Shown here: one piece after another, positions 23,401 through 37,822 of the stretch
How the letters are laid out: each line of letters starts with the position of its first letter
Numbering within the stretch: the first letter of the stretch is position 1
Source: Hemicentrotus pulcherrimus
Lineage: Eukaryota > Echinodermata > Echinoidea > Camarodonta > Strongylocentrotidae
NCBI GenBank assembly: GCA_003118195.1
Contig: BEXV01000012.1
Span: forward strand, 177,272 to 241,271
Reading direction: 5' to 3'
DNA: 64,000 nucleotides
Notes under the pieces: model-generated
Database searches by the model: none
What the model saw: the letters and a program-made list of their open reading frames with translations, nothing else
What the model was told of the DNA's origin: nothing
Position numbers and translations under genes: made by a program

Positions 23401-26400
23401 GGAGAAATTTAAATTATTCCAAAAAAATAAAAAAAATTGGATGTATTATCAACAATATTTTTGGTCTTATCTAAACAATCATATAGTTAAAAGAATTGAG
23501 TATAGAACATAGAAACTCAAATTTCATTGTGCATCAATGTGTGTTGTGTATGGATGGAACAGAGAACAGGAATACATTTTACTTTATTGAAATACAGAAT
23601 TTTGTCCACTATTTAAACAAATTAATAAAAATGTTGGGGAAAATATGTTCTTGATCTCAAGAATTTAACCTACCTAATGTAAAATGAAATTAAAAATACC
23701 GTCCAAGATTCCTCAAACTCCTTGTATAAGTTTGAAATCATAAATTTATCAAATGGGGCAAATTGCATCATAATTTTATTTCAAAATGATTTGTTGTTGT
23801 TGTTGAAAATATATATGAAATAAGAGATAGAAGTCCTATTACATGATACAGAGATATATCTTACATATTACATGATGAATATATTGTCCCATGAATGAAA
23901 ATCGTATAAAGTATGTGAATGAAGTATATAATAGAATTCTAATATTATATGAATCAAAGTTCCTTGGTTATTTCTGAATCTGATTAGAGTATTAAATAGC
24001 CAGTTGAATACAGTATCGACTATAAAATGTATTAATTTCCTTTTCCCAAACACTCTTGTTAACCTAAGGTCTAAGGAAAGAAATTGATTCGTTCACCGAT
24101 CAATTTCTTTGACGAACAAATAATAAAGAGAAGGTTGAGATTCAGTATTAAAGATGTGAAATAATTTGTGAGCTAATTTGTTCATGTCAGTTTGTAGAAT
24201 ATAAGAAATGTCCCATACAATATGACAAGAAATGGCAGAACAGCTTGGACCAAATGATCATTTCACTTGTGTGTATAGTCACATGACCAATTTCTATATG
24301 TAGTGCATGTAATTTCAGCAAGATTGCGTCAATTTCTTTTGATTTTGATCAAAACCCTCACAGTAAACTTTAACCTACATCATCAACATTTCTCAATTGA
24401 TTCCAAACAGTTTCTTTCACAATGTGATTGCATGACCAGTACCCAACTTGAAATGTATTGGGAACTGAGAATGTGATACCACTTGATATACAGAAGTACT
24501 TGAAGGTCATTGTCTTGGACGTCCATATCATGTGAGAAACAGAGACAAAGAGAGTGAATTTGGCAGAAATAAAAGGGGGTCAGAAGCGAAACATGGAGGT
24601 GACATAAAGCATAAAACAAGGGCTTAATATAGATATTGTTGTCAATCTAACACAGAGGAAAATTAAAAACTTAGAAAAAATGCAACCAAAAGCTTGAAGC
24701 AAGAATGAAATTTGTTAATATTAGTTTAGTTAGTCAAAATTCTGTTAAAAAGGACAAGCAGCATGGTGTTAGCATAATAAAAAAAAATGTGTTTACCATG
24801 TGTGTGTGCATGGCTTTTTTTTTCTTTAACCATTTTTTCTTACCTAAATTTTCAAATAAGCAGCCATGTAAAAGTGCTATAAAATGTCATAACATTAAGC
24901 CAATGTATATATTAAATACATCCTTTCTAAATTTGTTATAATCTTTGAATTAATGCTCTTGCAGTCTTGACTTCAATACTTTCCAGATATTACCAATTAA
25001 CTTTTTTTTTTAATTTATAGGGAAGTAAAAATGAGCACTGTAGCTTACAAAATGCCTTAGAAATATGCTCCACTAATACCAAACTTATCTGTTACGCTAT
25101 GCAATCATTGGGTAATCTAAAAAATTTGTTTTCTTCTCTGGCATTAGTTTTTTTAGTCTAGGTAGTATATATTTATGAAATTATTGTTCATGCGCTGAAT
25201 AAATAATTGTTAAGACAGACAGACAAACAGCTCAGGCAAGAAAGAAAGAAAGGAGGGGGTACCACTAAGATGAAACAATAGAAAGGTTTCATAGTCTGTT
25301 TCATAGACTACCTTTCCCCCAAATGGAACTAGCTGATTGGTACGTCCAAGATAACATGACCTCAATGTACTTACTCATCCGGTGGCAAAAGAGCCAATAA
25401 GGAAAGGCTAAAATTCTGAAAATCCATGAGGTACGGAGACGGAGGTATACAAGACGGAAGAATGTGACATTTACGTAGGGCACAAGGGCTGCAATGGGAA
25501 GAGTTAGCTCAAAAGGTTGGATGTAGGTACATGTATGGTTTCAAATACAGTAAAACCTGTCTATAGCGACCGCCCAAGGGAAACACAATACTGTAATTAA
25601 TGGTGTATAAACCGCACCTTTTTATAATAATAATTCCCTCAATTTTCTTCTATCACATGGTGTACCACAAGGTCCTATCCTAGGTCCTCTACTGTTTTTT
25701 AAATTTACATTAATGATCTTACACATTCAGTTAAATGAAAGGCCTTCCCGCGTGGGTTTTTTAACACAGACCCAGCAAAAAAGTTGGCAAATAAAAAAAA
25801 AGAGGGGTGCGGTTTATACAACGTTAATTACGGTAACTGGTCTTTGTAGACATGTTCCTTTAGTACATGTTTCAATGAGAAACCATTTAGAAGGGGGGGA
25901 AATGTGGTCTTTGTAGACAGGTGGTCACTAAAGCAGGTTTGACTGTACTTTCAATAATAGAAACTGCCAAATAGTACACGCATTTACATGATTCCAAGAC
26001 CTGACATTATTGGACAGTAATGTTTAATGGAGGAATGACAGCTTGAGTACTATTATCTAATCGTCATAGGTAATGTAGGTTGATACATTGTAGGTATCAA
26101 GATAATGTATTCTTGAATGCATATTATTCATGAACACCTGAGTGTGTTTTACAACATGTATAATGAAATATCATTTTACACATAACAATGTATTTACAAG
26201 GGAGTGATTTTGTATATCATAGATGTATGTGTGAATTCTTCTGAACCCAATGAGAATGACAATCAAATAAATCAACCATAACCATCTGGCGTAATATCAC
26301 AAATAATCAATTTGTTATGATTTATGATAAAAAAAGAAGAAGATATGCACACACACACAAATATATGTCACATTTCATGGTAATACATGTACATGTAGGG

Positions 26401-28260
26401 GTTCTGAACTGATACAGGATATAAAGTCATCACATAACCTGTGTAACTGATGTATGTATTCATGTAATATGTGGTAACTTAAGGTGTGTATAACAAATGA
26501 TTATGGGGNTGTTGAGTTCAATGAAATAAAAGGAGTTGAAATATTGATAATATCTGAAATATCTGAGTAATTGATGTGTACATTTATGCAATTTGTGGTA
26601 GCTTATATTTGATATTCAATCACTCTAGTTCCTTGGAGCAAAATGATAAAGAAGGGGGGGGGTCTGCTTGTTGAATTGGTTCACGAATGGTTCATAAATA
26701 TATATAGAAGGGAGGTAATGCAAGTGGATAATTTTCTCATGCTGAGTATGCTGATACACAAGTACATGTATACTTGATGGAGAGTAATGTTCTTGGTGAC
26801 GTTGTATGAAAACTTGCCATTTGTTTCCTCTGTAGGACTCTCTTGACACGGTTCTACTGGGTTTTCAACTACAGTTTCAAGCAGGCCATCGACTCCTGAT
26901 TAGTGCAAATACAACTCTGGGTGAATTAATTGTGGCATGCAATCTTTGATAAAAGTTGTCAAAATATTTTTTTAGTGATGCCTCAGTAAAGATGTAGTCA
27001 TATTTCACCAGCATGAACTAGCTGTGTCCCTTTACAACAAGGCTTTGGCTTTGTGAATTTTTTCTATGTATACCGGTTCACTGCAGTTAGAGGTAATGAT
27101 AAGTAAATCCTAACTTTATTGCATCGCTTTATTTTGTCAGGGACTTAGGCACTGAGCAATCTGAACACTCCCTCAAACAGGAACATTTTGATAGATGGGT
27201 TGGTAGGTTAGTACAAAATGAGCATAGCAAACAGGAGTAATTGTGGTGATACATGAACACATCATTCTTAAAAATGTATACCAGTATTAGTGGAACTTTT
27301 CCCCCAGTTATTGTCATTTCTAGATAAAATATGACCTTTGAATTCAGGTTTATTTCAGTAGAATTTAAAGAAGTTTGTGTTTTAATACTATGTAAGGTAA
27401 CTCTAGCCCACATTATCATTTTTTTAATAATTTGAGGGCTTTTTCATATTTCACAAAGTGTTCTGTTACTATGATAACTAGTCTTGATTTAAATATGGAC
27501 CAATTGAATCCGGGAAGGGGTGGGCAAACTGGTTATATAATATACCTCCTCCCAGTTCAGCTGATGATGTTGATTGCATTCTCTTGTGAGCTGCCTTGAG
27601 CTGCTTCTTGAGTTTCTTAACAAACTTCTCCAGGTATTCTTTCTCTTCCATTAGATTCTAAGAGAGAGGAACAACAAGAAAATGATGTAAAGAACGACGA
27701 TAACATGGGGTTAAATGTTGTAGAAACAAATTAGACAACTGTCATTACCTATGTAATAGGAGGTCATATGATTAATGCTTGTAATATATTGACAAAAATA
27801 TCTGGACACAAGTCAAATCCAAAACTTTCAAATTAAATCTTCTATACAAATTTTATCTTGATAATGCATTTTTATGTCATGATTATAGCAATCACTTTAT
27901 CAATCGTTTTCAGCAAATTAAGTGTACAGTATCACCATGTTTATTGACTTCAGTGGCAGTTTAGTCTATAACACAAATAACGACAGTAAGAAACATCACC
28001 ACTGTGATCATCACCATTTTCATTATCATCATTGCAATCATTCCTATCTTCATCATCATCATTATATCATCAAAATCATGTCTTGTCATCATGAACATGC
28101 TAATCATCACCATCATAATAAGCATTGATCATCATAAGCATCATTACCACCATCACTATTACCACCATCATTATAATCATCATCATCATCATCGTCATCA
28201 TCATTGTCATCATCACCATCATCATCATCATCATCATCATCATCTCCATCATCATCATCC

Positions 28261-28295
<35 letters not shown>

Positions 28296-28434
28296 TTCAT
28301 CATCATCACCATCGTCATCATCACCATCATCATCATCGTCATCATCGTCATCATCACCATCAGCATCGTCATCATCATCATCATTGTCATCATCACCACC
28401 ATCATCATCATCATCATCATCTCCATCATCATCC

Positions 28435-28470
<36 letters not shown>

Positions 28471-28524
28471 CCATCGTCATCATCACCATCATCATCATCA
28501 TCGTCATCATCACCATCAGCATCG

Positions 28525-28566
<42 letters not shown>

Positions 28567-31500
28567 CCAACATCATCCTCATCATGATCATCATCATGCA
28601 CTTACAATGTTCTCATTAGTCAATCTGGAGAGCTCAAATTGTATTGCTTGGCTAACCCTGGCAGCTGGTGTCAGCTTCAGATTCTGTGGATTTTATTTGA
28701 TATAGTAAGTTTTATTTAAATGTACAGCATCATCATCAATGAGAATGATTAACTTATGAAAATGTCAAAATAAATGATATGCTATTTCCATGGAAAATTA
28801 TTACATTACTCATCGTACAATAACTTTGGGAAGAAACAGTCAAATTTTGATCAATAGCCCAATTAAATAATATATTATGTTGCATGCATACTTCAAGGAG
28901 TGCCTAACATAGCATCAAATAGTAAATGCAAAGTCAGCTTCTACTGTAATATAGAGTATATTTCCAATGAAGCTCTAGATATAAAGCCTCTCTCTCACTA
29001 GTATCTTGTCTGACTATTTAAATTGATAATATTTACAAATAATTTTAACAACTCATTGATTAAATGTCTATTTTTTGGATGTAATATATTTTCATCTTAC
29101 CTCTCCAATGATATTCTGCTGTCTTTCATTATCTTGCTGTAGCTTTTCAATCTGCTCTTTAAGATCAGACTTCTCATAATCATAATTCATTCGCAGTGCC
29201 TGGATCTCCTTCTCTAAAATTCTGTGAGTGAAGACAATTTAAATACCTCTTTTTAGTACAACATAAAAACCAAGTTGGCAAGTGGGAATTGCAAGGCACT
29301 CCATGAGATATGTCTCCAAAATATAAACAAGGCTTGCAATCATGCAAATGTGAGCTGAGCTACCTATTCATTTAGGCTAAATCTTCTAGAATAAATTGCA
29401 TATACTTGGATACATGAACTAAATGTACTTCAAAAGATTCCTCCACTTGCAAAACAAAGAACAAAGTTTCAACTTTCCTATCTTTAAATATGACCTCTTT
29501 TTCCGGCAAAACACTACAAAAAGCAGAAACTTCCTCTGTATATGGACTTTGTGTAGCATAGAGAAAGCATTTTGATTACGGTAAAACAAAATTCATTACA
29601 TCCCATGATGAAATAATATTGATGAATTATTACGAAGAATAAATAATGCTGAAATGGATAACATATACAATTTTTTTTTCATTTGATGGTCAATGTTGAA
29701 TTTGGCTATAATAATGATACGAAAATGAAAAGAAGAGTATAACAATTGCAAATTAGATAGCTCTACATGTATGAAATGTACTGTTTATGACAATCATAAG
29801 GCAATGATGGAGTCATGTAATACATAAATCTTGGTGATCTTGAAGAGTTGTCTTTCCTTCCTTTTAATACAAAGAAAACATCAATTGCATACAGCTTAAA
29901 TTCATCATAGAATTTATGCCTAGTATAGTAACATAGCTTGAAGTTTATCTTAAAATGAGAAGATTTATTGTTAAACTGCTTTTTCTCATGAGCACTGACA
30001 AAACAATTTCAAACCATACCTCAAAAGAAGATATCTGTTTTAGAGAGCATCAAAACTGCATGTATTTATTCAAAGTTTCAATAAAATTATTTCCCCACTA
30101 TCACTTTAACTTAATATGATGATATTTCGGCTCATGCAAAAGTTTAAATCACGTCAAATCCCACTCACTCACTAACATCAGTATACGAAGGAAACAAACC
30201 CATATCAACTATGGCTAACTAATAATGATTAGGTATTGTTACAGCATCAAACTGCAAACTCTACTGTAATCATGATATGCATTTTTAACTACAACAGTTT
30301 AAATTACATCAGTTTAAATCAAATCTGAATGAAGTGTTCTGTTTAAGTCATATTTTAAAATAGTATGAGTATTATCTAACTATTCATAAATAGCAATATC
30401 CTGTTCATTCCTCACCAAAACCCACATAACCCATAGCTTATAAGGTACTCAAATACTGTATGCCATGCAAGTAGCTTTCCTTTACCATTTAGGCCTGCTC
30501 TCTTTCCATTAACCCATCTATAACCATAACTTTCCCAGCACATGTACCGGTAGAAGAATTATAATTTATCAATAAAATATTGTCTGCTGAGATGATATAT
30601 CCTGATGAAATGTTGCATATCAAATAGAGGTACCTACATGTATGTGAACCTATATGTCAAAAAGATTGAATATCTGAAACTGGCTGGTATCTTTAAAAAA
30701 AAATATAAAACAAGCTTATATTGACATAAAGATATATATATATATCTTCTCTTGAATATCAACAAATCTCTGCCACGAGTCTCATTCCTCAAATCTATTA
30801 CATCGTAAAGACATCATTGTTATAATAAAATAATTCAGACAAAACACAGATATAATGACACAATTACGGTATGAAATTACTGGTTTTAGAGTTGATGGCA
30901 ATCCATTCTTTAGTATTTTCAACTCAAAATATTGTGAGGACAACAAATGGAAATTTTGAAAGTTGAATAATTCTGATGTGTCAGTATATTGACTAATTTA
31001 TGTAATTTATCTAAATGGACAGATGAGTAGTGAGTCATGTTATAACAATTGTTGCCTGCTGTTGTGAGATGGCAGCACTTGAACGTTCAACAAACATAGA
31101 AAGGTATAGATGGGACCACAGTCATGATAATACATATGCATGCGAAGGGGGTCGGTATGATATCCAATAAAGCTGCTATGTTTACATGCAAGAGGAAAGT
31201 ATGGAGAAAGCGGGTGCATACTGATGCCAACAAACAGCCCATGTGTCATGATGATCAAAGAGTAAATATGAGAGGATGAAAAAGCAAATCTATTGAAAAC
31301 ATTCAGATTATAAAGAGGGAGTAATGCAGAGTTTAGTAATAATGAAAGAGGAAGTATCAGGAGGATCGATTCAGTCTGAAAATCAAATTAGAATCAGTTA
31401 GAAACACAGAATTAGGTTGACTTTGTAATTTTCCAATTCAATCAAAGAGCAGTCCAGAAATCATTCTATTTTGCCAACACATTAATTGGAAGTATAAAAG

Positions 31501-33260
31501 CCATTCAATGCATCTCTCTCCTGTAGCCATTCCTGATTCCAACATTCTAAAACACTGCGGCCTTCATTCCGGCATGCCCCGTAACATATATATAAAGCAT
31601 CCCCAGTAAGGTGTCCTCTACGATTTTTTAAGATACCGTAGTCATGGTTACTCACATCTTAGCAACCAGGAGGTCATTGTGATTTTCAGCCAGATTGCCG
31701 AAGTTTGTGACAGTCTCTTCAAGACTCGTTTGACTGTGCGCCAGAGCATTGAACAAACTGAGCAAGATAATACAGAAGAGAGTGAGGTTGGGCACAGAAA
31801 AGGCAAAGAGTATGTGTGCCATCTGGTGCATTAATGAAAATGACAATGAGTGGGAGGGGGAAACCGGTTGAGAGTTGTTTGGGAGGGGTGGGGTGTGTGG
31901 ACAGGGGGAGGATAGGAGGTCCAACAATATTTGAGGTAATCCAGGGGGCGGAAGTGACATTTTTGNTATAAAGAGAATAAAGTTAATAATCAAGAATCAC
32001 AACTTTTAAAATACAACAAAGAAGGACTAGAAATAGAAAATGAATCAAATAATGTCCTTCGAGAGATCCCCAGATCTACGTGTAGTTCTAAATGAAAAAA
32101 TAACAGTTTACATCTGTTCAAGAAGAAAAAAGTAGAAATCAAGGGATATTCAAACGATAACTGTCATACATTTTGCATGCACATCAACATGTATCGCTAC
32201 AGAATATTGCCAGGGAGCTTCTTTGAAAAAAATATCATGTCTATACTCCACATTAACAGTGTATACTATCATGCATACTAGGGTATATGACAGGGAAACA
32301 ACAATTTCATGCACATTTTAAGTTTCAAAATGACGTTGAGTGCTGGGTTGATGTACATGTACTACAACTCCTGGCTGTGATACTTTCCAGGTGATAAACC
32401 TCCAATCATTCCCAAATAACAAAAATTTATAAGTCTAAAAATATCTTTAAATTATCTAAACATTTAAAATAAAATACACTCAGGGTGGTCATATCAAGGT
32501 TACTAACAGCTACAAAGTTCATAAATAGCAATTCCAAATGTTGAATGGGTCATTAAACAATGAAAAGGCCCTTCTTATGTTTCTTTTGTGAGTAACTGTC
32601 CATGTTGCATTATATAAAAATGATTACTTGAACAAATGTGGGCAGCAGTTGAATGGCTTATTTATTTCAAGCTTTGAATTAATTGAATATGGAACCTCTA
32701 ATTGCACCATGAATATTGAGCAAATGACTTGAAAATAAATTTCTTTTCTGAATAATTAAGTTTAGATGTAAAGCTATCTGGCATGGTTAAAAGAACAATA
32801 TGAAAATTTATGAAAAAGTATCTTCCCAGAAAACAACAGATTTTACTGTTGACTATTAAGATTAAAACAAATAAGCAATATGACTTTATACATCCAGTCT
32901 GAATAATCTATATAATTTGTCATAGTCTCATGAATGTGCATTCTTTATTCAATAATTGATTTTATTTGAGGCAAGGGTGTATGCAGCTCTAGAGTCCTGT
33001 TATGTTGTAAGCAATGTTATTTGTTAAGTGAACAAAAGGAGAGAGAACTAGAAATACAGAGGTAAGTGAGATAAAGACGTGAGTGAAAATTGATAGACAA
33101 GAAATATAGAATGAAAGAGTAACACAGAATTACAGAGAAGAAAATAGATAGAGAAATAGAGAGATAAACAGAGAGGAGAACATAAACACACATAACAGAG
33201 AGAGAGACAAAGACAGAGAGAGAGAGACAAAAAGAGAGAAAGACAGAGAGAGAAAAAGAT

Positions 33261-33319
<59 letters not shown>

Positions 33320-36300
33320 GAGCGAGGGAGAGAGGGGGGAAAGTCAGAGATATAGATAGACAAAGTTGATGATGAAGTAGCATCCCGGAATAAAGCCTGA
33401 CAAGTGTCTAAATATGGTAAGAAGATCGATCCAAACCACTGTGCACCCACATTCTACTTTTCTCTACAAAATAGTGACATTGCAAAATCATTACCAGAGA
33501 AACATTGATTTGAAACAGGTGAAATGTCGAGAATTGAGGATTTTAGCTTACTGGTTTGTTGTCTTGACCGACTTGTATTCCGAGATGAGACTAGAGTCCA
33601 GTTGAAGGTTGTCCAGATCCTCATCACTGACCAGCATGTGCTGCTCAGTGTTGGTTCCTGTCTCTACGCTGTCTCCTTCCTGATTTCATACAAGGGATTG
33701 ATGAGGGGAGAAGAGAAGAAAAGGGAAAGAAGATGTGATTTAGAAATAGTCTCTACTAAAAGACAGTTCGAGTTTTTTTCTAAAGAAATGTCAATAACAA
33801 CTTATTAAAATATTGTGAATTCATGAGTTTCATGTATGGATATTATCTCAGGACATGAATAAGAATCAATGATGACATTATTAATGTATACCTGATCGCT
33901 TTCAAGAAACAGGATTATATCCATTTTCAACACATTAGATTCTGCATGTGAGCTCAGTTTCATAACATTAAGATCATGAAATGTCATAAATCAAGAGTTA
34001 GAGGTACCTGATGTTTTCACTTACAATGCAATCGAAAGAGAGAATATCGCTGCAAAACATAGTTTAAACAATTATGGTTGAATAAATCTGTCATTTTAAT
34101 TGTTATAAACTGAAACTTGCAATTGTTAATTATACTGTGCATGAGATATGCATCAAGTTTGAATGGGTAGTTGAAACCATGTTTAATGTCATCAACAGAT
34201 TTGACAAGTCAAGATGGGTTTGTCTACAAAAACTGGTTCAATTAATTTTGACTGAGAGGTAAGGGGCAAGACAAAGAGGATAACTAAACTTTGTAGAAAA
34301 TTACATTTCACCAATAGTGGTGGTCTTTCATTAGGCCCAGTTCGGTAAGAACATAGTGCAATACAAAATCATGAATAAATGTATACAAATTCTATGGTAT
34401 CCTTGAAATAAACACTGTTGCATACTAATAATATCGTATTACATGTATAGACGGTAATCAGTAACGTCTATACATGTTTGCCCCTAGCACAATAAAGTCG
34501 TTATAAACTGTATGCGGCATTTCTTTATACAACATGTCCTCTATTGGCCCTAATTGAGCAACCAGGCAATGAATTTTTAAATTAAAAGTGTACAAACCTG
34601 TAAGGCCCACTGTCTTCTCCTATTGACCAGGTCTGTCTTGAGTTTGACGATCTCCTGCCGATGCTTCTCGTTCTCCAGGTTGAGTACGTCCACCTGGCTG
34701 TTGAGGATCTTGACAGGATTGTTCTCCTCTCCGTCTCCTTCCAGAGTGCGTCTTAAGTTCTCCATGTCCTTCTTCACTCTATTGTTCTCCTCATTCAGGT
34801 CTTTGTTCTACAGGGGCAGAGAGAAAAAGTTGGCTTTAAAGGCATCGTATAACAATGTTAAATCTGAGATACACGGCTGATATGGTGCAATATTGAACCC
34901 CTAAAAAAATTGCGCTTCAAAATGATCAAGAAGTGCCTCCAAAAAGTAAAAATCTTTGAGTGACCAGTTTTACCATACTGGTACCGGTACTCGTTTCCAA
35001 ATAGACTGTAGTGTTACGAAAACCATTTTTTCTATTTTTTTTTTTTTACAAGGCTGCTAAGGAAGTAAGCATATGCTTGGTGATAAGCAACCTGTGGACC
35101 AACTACTGTATATCCTATCCAAGGGACATGAAATTCAAGAACTACTGCCTGACCAGAGGGCACTAATGCATCAAAATGGTTTCAAATCCAGGATGACATA
35201 AGTTTAGATGACTTGTGAAGCCAATAATGAGGTTAATTGCCATTGTAAAGTATATCTAAATAACTTATGACTTTCCTGAGATCAAAGAAAGTTTCACTAG
35301 AAACAAATTCAAGAAATATTGTGCATAAAAAGGTATGGTAATGGTGATGCAGAATGTTTATCATATGAATGTCCAACAGTCATTCCCACATATACAGCAC
35401 AACCATGTCAATTGACCAACCTACCAAGAGATGCAGATGATCAAGCTCATGCTCAATGTTGTTTGTCCTGTTGCGTCCATCCACTTCCCTCTTCTCTAGC
35501 TGAACTTCTAGCTTGCTCTTCTCTTTCTCAAGATCCCTGCATCTCTGCTGTAGCTTGATGAACACACTGATGTCCATACTAGCCTTCTCCTCGCCCTGTT
35601 CCTGGAGTACAATCAAGACAAATTTCAGGGTTAGATTTCTGGTGTAAGGTGCCTAATTTTAACACATTTAGAATGTCAGTCTTTAATGAATTAGACTTAA
35701 GGCCAACTATTTTTCCTAGGAAATGGATTTAAATTCTTGAGCACTGGGTCCAAGAATTTTTTTTTTTTTGAGATCTCTTGTGAAATGGGCCACTTTTAAT
35801 CCTAAATCTTGTAATCATCTTTCATTTTCTTTTGATATTTCACAAGCAACAAAACATAAAGTAAAGGATCACCTTAACTGAAAAGAACACATGTGTGATG
35901 AGATACTAAAGCATCAAAACATTCAACAAAATTTGCACATCGGTCATTTATCATCATGCAAGGGAAACCTTCAGGTTTAAAGAGGAATAACAGTTCATTT
36001 AATCTTAGATATCGAAGAAAGATAAATAAATAACAAGTAAATGATAACTTCTAAGGTATGTAAAAGCCAATTTGAATACAAATATCATAAATCATGAGAA
36101 GTCAAGCGAGAACCATATATGAGTTACTCAGAATCACATTTTCTACTACATTAACATGAAACAGTAGACAAAACAAATACAAGTGAGAAATGATTTAAAA
36201 AAAAAAAGAAAAAAGAAACAAAAGCAGTGGTAACGAAACAGACAATGAATCTACCAACAAGCTGCACAGCTAGATCTTTCTGGAGCTAGCAGCTAGCTCA

Positions 36301-37791
36301 CTGTCCCCCAAACATAGAAACTCACTTCTATCTCTACCTCCACATTTTCAGCATCCTCCGTGGTAGTGGTGGCCAGGGTGCCGTAGCCGGACTCAGCGCC
36401 CTCGCTGCTGTCCGCCCGTACATGACGGGGTACCATCCCACCGTTCAAGTGAGCCGTAGGGCTGTTCTCCATGGCCTGCATGTCTTCCTTGAGATTGTCA
36501 AAGCGTTGCTCCAGACGGGTGTAGTCCAGGAGGAGTTTCTGGTGCCGAGATCGCTCATCTTCAAACTCGGCGATGAGATGCTCTTTGGTCTCCTCAACTG
36601 CTGTATTGACTTGAACTGGACAAAAGGAATAATTGATATGTATATAGTTATGTTGGTGTTAGTGAATTTTTCCTTTCTCTCTGGTGTGTTGATAAGAAAG
36701 TGTGACACAAGGGTGAACTTTGAGGATGCAAATAATAACACTGAAATGTGTTAATTTGTTCATCTTAAGTCATGTTAATTTATGGAATACCAAATCCTCC
36801 TAAAGTTTGAACAGTTCAAATTTGAATATTTTCTTCCATTTAATTTGGGAAATGTTCAGTACATCATGTGATGTGCTCTGAATCAATCAGAAGATATTCT
36901 TGAAACTCTATCAACAAAAAGCAAATAGGAGTCTTCTTCAACTATCTCAAAGGCCTAATCCGTTCAAAATCCTTCATTAAAAGTGGCAGTCCCCAGATGC
37001 AAAATGTATATAAAAAGCTAGAAACAAAGAGATGTTTCTTCTCATCATCTATGAAGACAAACTGATAACATTCTTTTATTTTTTCAATGTTAATGAGACA
37101 TAGATTAGAGGAAAATTAGCAACTTTCTTCTGCCGATCCAACCTCCTTCATAAACAAAACTGCAATACTTGAGGGTGGTGCTACCTTAGTAGCTCAGAGG
37201 ATAGGATTAGCTAAACCCCTTTGGCTTTGAGCACATCCTAGGGAGGGGGAAGCCAAGGAAATCCTCCTCTTTCCACACAGATTACCCCCTACCCATAAAC
37301 CGCTCACACCCCGACAGGCAAAGCTCCTTCGTCCAAGGCGGAGATAATTAGGGCAAGGAGATATCTCTTGGAGGGTCTGGTGCTATGTTGGGGGTAATTA
37401 GAACACAGGAAGATATCTCATTCTGTAGTATACATTATGACAAAAGGAACTGGGACAGCTGAATGGCTTGATTTTTAATCCCTAGAGTTTAAAGTCTAGA
37501 CGCAAGTTTTCATCGTGCCTGCAACCTGCCTCTGCTGGAGTGATCAGCTCGTCATTTATTTTTGAAGTTATTTGAACTTTCCACCAGTTATTATAAATCA
37601 CATCCACATGCTACAGACAAAATTGAATACTTGTACGTTTTTCAGGAAATGGGATCAGCTTTTTTTGCTTTTGAATTTTAAGTTCTGAAGCTACTGGTAT
37701 AAAGTTCTGCCATTTAACTGCATCAAAGATGGGTGGCACCACAAACTGTTTAAAAATTCATTCCAGAGAGAGGAGAACAGCCTGTAAATAT

Positions 37792-37822
<31 letters not shown>

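Larger units (their letters stand above)
22619..27545 (-). other. Large MYO5 intron with several mobile-element fragments
   Basis: A 4.9-kb intron. It contains the tRNA-like unit at 23210-23283, a 12-bp perfect hairpin at 24077-24110, one copy of an unnamed dispersed repeat at about 24230-24470, the nested MITE at 25548-25945, and a single ambiguous base at 26509. No exon was found. The rest is AT-rich. Confidence 0.7.

Noticed and set aside
27990..28605. CRISPR-like array
   Set aside because: There are no constant repeats with unique spacers, only trinucleotide variation, and the DNA is animal.
28004..28705. 233-codon poly-His frame and overlapping poly-Asp, poly-Met, poly-Ile and poly-Ser frames
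   Set aside because: All are readings of one CAT microsatellite in different frames inside an intron.
33048..33450. Leu/Ser-rich frames that look like membrane proteins
   Set aside because: They are translations of a GA microsatellite on the opposite strand.
37170..37260. Possible tRNA (tagctcagagg resembles an A box)
   Set aside because: No B box at the right distance and no cloverleaf could be drawn.
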